In this document: in pieces, positions 6,256 through 7,559 of the stretch
Layout of the letters: every line of letters starts with the position of its first letter
Numbering within the stretch: position 1 is the stretch's first letter
Translations under genes and position numbers: made by a program
Source of the DNA: Flavobacteriales bacterium
GTDB taxonomy: Bacteria; Bacteroidota; Bacteroidia; Flavobacteriales_D; Sanyastnellaceae
Length of the DNA stretch: 7,559 bases
Assembly: GCA_027488055.1 (NCBI GenBank)
Contig: JAIYCK010000237.1
Span: forward strand, 1 to 7,559
Direction: 5' to 3'
The notes under the pieces: generated by a model
Database searches by the model: none
What the model was told of the DNA's origin: nothing
What the model saw: only the letters and a program-made list of their open reading frames with translations

Positions 6256-7559
6256 TTAGAAATTGTCCAAATCGATCGGACGCATCACGCCAAACCATTT
6301 CAGAATTTTTTCACCAACTCCTGGTACATCTACATGGATAATGTAAGTACCTGAGGCGATCGGAATGTTTTTCATGTTCTTCAAATCCCAATCCAAGGAG
6401 GTCGTCGGATCAGCCTTCTCATACTGACGAATCATTGTACCGTTGAGATCATAAATGGTCACGGTACACTGTTCTGGCAGATTGGTAATCTTCACACGAT
6501 TGTCCAATTTACCGGTTTCGTAAGAGCTGAATGCATAATACGGATTCGGAACAATATTGATAATGTCCAATACTGATTCCAATGTTGGTGCATCGTTCGT
6601 TGTTGCTGCAATATTCTTCGTGCTGAAGCTATACAAAGGAAGGAAATCGTTTTGTCCACCGCCAGCTTCAACATCTTGATCCGTCGCTGAATATTGCTGA
6701 TACGATTTGGCCACACGAAGACGAATACGCGCGTCGTTCGGAACAATGCCCTCTTCAGCAGAATTCAAAGGATACAAAGGATCAACTATGGATGAGCCTA
6801 TCCAGGTGCAAGCTCTGAAAACTTTTTTGAAGTCTTGAGCGCTCAAAGCTGTATTTCCCAATTCTTGATTGAGGAAAGCTCCCTCGTCGTAGCGAGGCAT
6901 ATAATCTGAGTCATTGTTCAATTCATTGCGCATGTTCTTGAACACAAAGATCCAGTGCTGCCCGCCAAACAATGGCTGAAGTCCCAAGTTGCTATATAGG
7001 TTGGACGTTGGATTCCATAGCATGTCGCGGCCGTTTTCACCAGTCAACCAGCTATCTTCTCCAAAAGCCATGTTCAAACGCTCACCAGTACCTACATCAA
7101 TCACGTAGCCAGGGAACCAACCCATACCTTGTGTGCTCACCAAGTCTCCTTCAGCAGCAACATAACCAGGGTCACCCGCTTTGCGTCCGCTCTTATCCAC
7201 CGAAGGCGCATGACGCATCTTGCATTTGCCATCAGGCATGCTGCTGATAGCATCATCTGCAAGGACTGAATTGGGTTGCATTTCCAAAACGGGACAACGT
7301 GTCCACAATCTCTTGTCACTGGTAAATACCACATCGACATTGTTCAATCCCAAAATATTCGAAATATTTGGTGGACTTACTGGTGACAAATCACCTGCAA
7401 TGGATGCGGCCATTGGTGCAGCCACATTGACCCACGTTTCATCTGCCAACTGTTCGCTTGAGGAAGCCAAACAAGCGGCTGTCCAGGTACCACCCAAAAG
7501 CCCTTCATAAATTTCATTTTCGTCCGTGAAAGGATAATCACCTGTGCCATCCTGGTAAT
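6256..7559 (-). CDS. T9SS-exported large protein with C-terminal sorting domain, 5' end outside window
   Basis: The frame is open to the right edge: 433 residues are visible and the N terminus is missing. Numbering here begins at the first complete codon (7557). Residues about 334-433 resemble a type A T9SS C-terminal domain: NIVPNPYYAF (334-343), CTVTIYDLNGTMIRQ (364-378), LDWDLKN (388-394), IASGTYIIHVD (400-410) and EKILKW (416-421). In T9SS cargo this domain directs passage through the outer membrane and is usually cleaved on attachment or release. The upstream part (1-330) contains VDVVFTSDKRLWTRCPV (74-90), GMGWFPGYVIDVGTGERLN (144-162) and LFGGQHWIFVF (196-206). From memory, these belong to a widespread Bacteroidota protein family of unknown function; no catalytic motif was recognised. 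Cysteines are few (29, 88, 112, 250, 364). The tail after the sorting domain, FGVMRPIDLDNF, is longer than usual. The next gene, 42 bp downstream, is a PorV/PorQ-family barrel. Confidence 0.88.
   Translation of the reverse strand, partial: YQDGTGDYPFTDENEIYEGLLGGTWTAACLASSSEQLADETWVNVAAPMAASIAGDLSPVSPPNISNILGLNNVDVVFTSDKRLWTRCPVLEMQPNSVLADDAISSMPDGKCKMRHAPSVDKSGRKAGDPGYVAAEGDLVSTQGMGWFPGYVIDVGTGERLNMAFGEDSWLTGENGRDMLWNPTSNLYSNLGLQPLFGGQHWIFVFKNMRNELNNDSDYMPRYDEGAFLNQELGNTALSAQDFKKVFRACTWIGSSIVDPLYPLNSAEEGIVPNDARIRLRVAKSYQQYSATDQDVEAGGGQNDFLPLYSFSTKNIAATTNDAPTLESVLDIINIVPNPYYAFSSYETGKLDNRVKITNLPEQCTVTIYDLNGTMIRQYEKADPTTSLDWDLKNMKNIPIASGTYIIHVDVPGVGEKILKWFGVMRPIDLDNF

Noticed and set aside
7495..7497. 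TTG as start codon of the T9SS cargo protein
   Set aside because: The frame stays open upstream to the window edge with coherent protein sequence (PFTDENEIYEGLLGGTW), so the TTG is an internal Leu codon.
6972..7510. Plus-strand open frames opposite the T9SS cargo gene
   Set aside because: They are antisense shadows without motifs; the minus frame is strongly supported by the sorting domain.

Overview
The window is a stretch of a Bacteroidota chromosome; the lineage below phylum cannot be fixed from this sequence. The evidence is a PorV/PorQ-type outer-membrane barrel, a secreted protein ending in a type IX secretion (T9SS) C-terminal sorting domain, a very long PKD-repeat surface protein, AT-rich upstream regions without Shine-Dalgarno boxes, and a greA-HIT gene pair. 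All five genes lie on the minus strand, so transcription runs from the right edge to the left edge. The two outer genes are cut by the window ends. There is no RNA gene, CRISPR array, insertion sequence or phage gene.

Right part (7559 to 5167): the last 433 residues of a large secreted protein with a T9SS sorting domain. After 42 bp comes a complete 348-residue PorV/PorQ-family barrel protein. The two probably form one transcript and a functional pair (T9SS cargo plus outer-membrane export or attachment factor). A strong intrinsic terminator at 5066-5100 closes this unit.

Middle (5026 to 4164): greA (transcript cleavage factor) and a HIT-family nucleotide hydrolase. They overlap by one base (TAATG), which suggests translational coupling. 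These are housekeeping genes.

Left part (4069 to 1): one uninterrupted reading frame of more than 1,350 codons that runs off the left edge. It starts with a signal peptide and then holds about 16 tandem PKD/Ig-like domains. From about residue 658 on, the domains alternate between two subtypes and form a two-domain super-repeat of 167-169 residues (501-507 bp), with one cysteine pair per domain at a constant 57-60 residue spacing. It is probably a cell-surface adhesin or gliding-type protein exported by T9SS; its C-terminal end, which would prove this, is outside the window.

No wholly new system is evident. The points most worth a second look are the alternating, cysteine-paired super-repeat, the recurring Asp-Thr O-glycosylation-like sequons in it, and the cargo/PorV-like gene pair with its unusual C-terminal tail.
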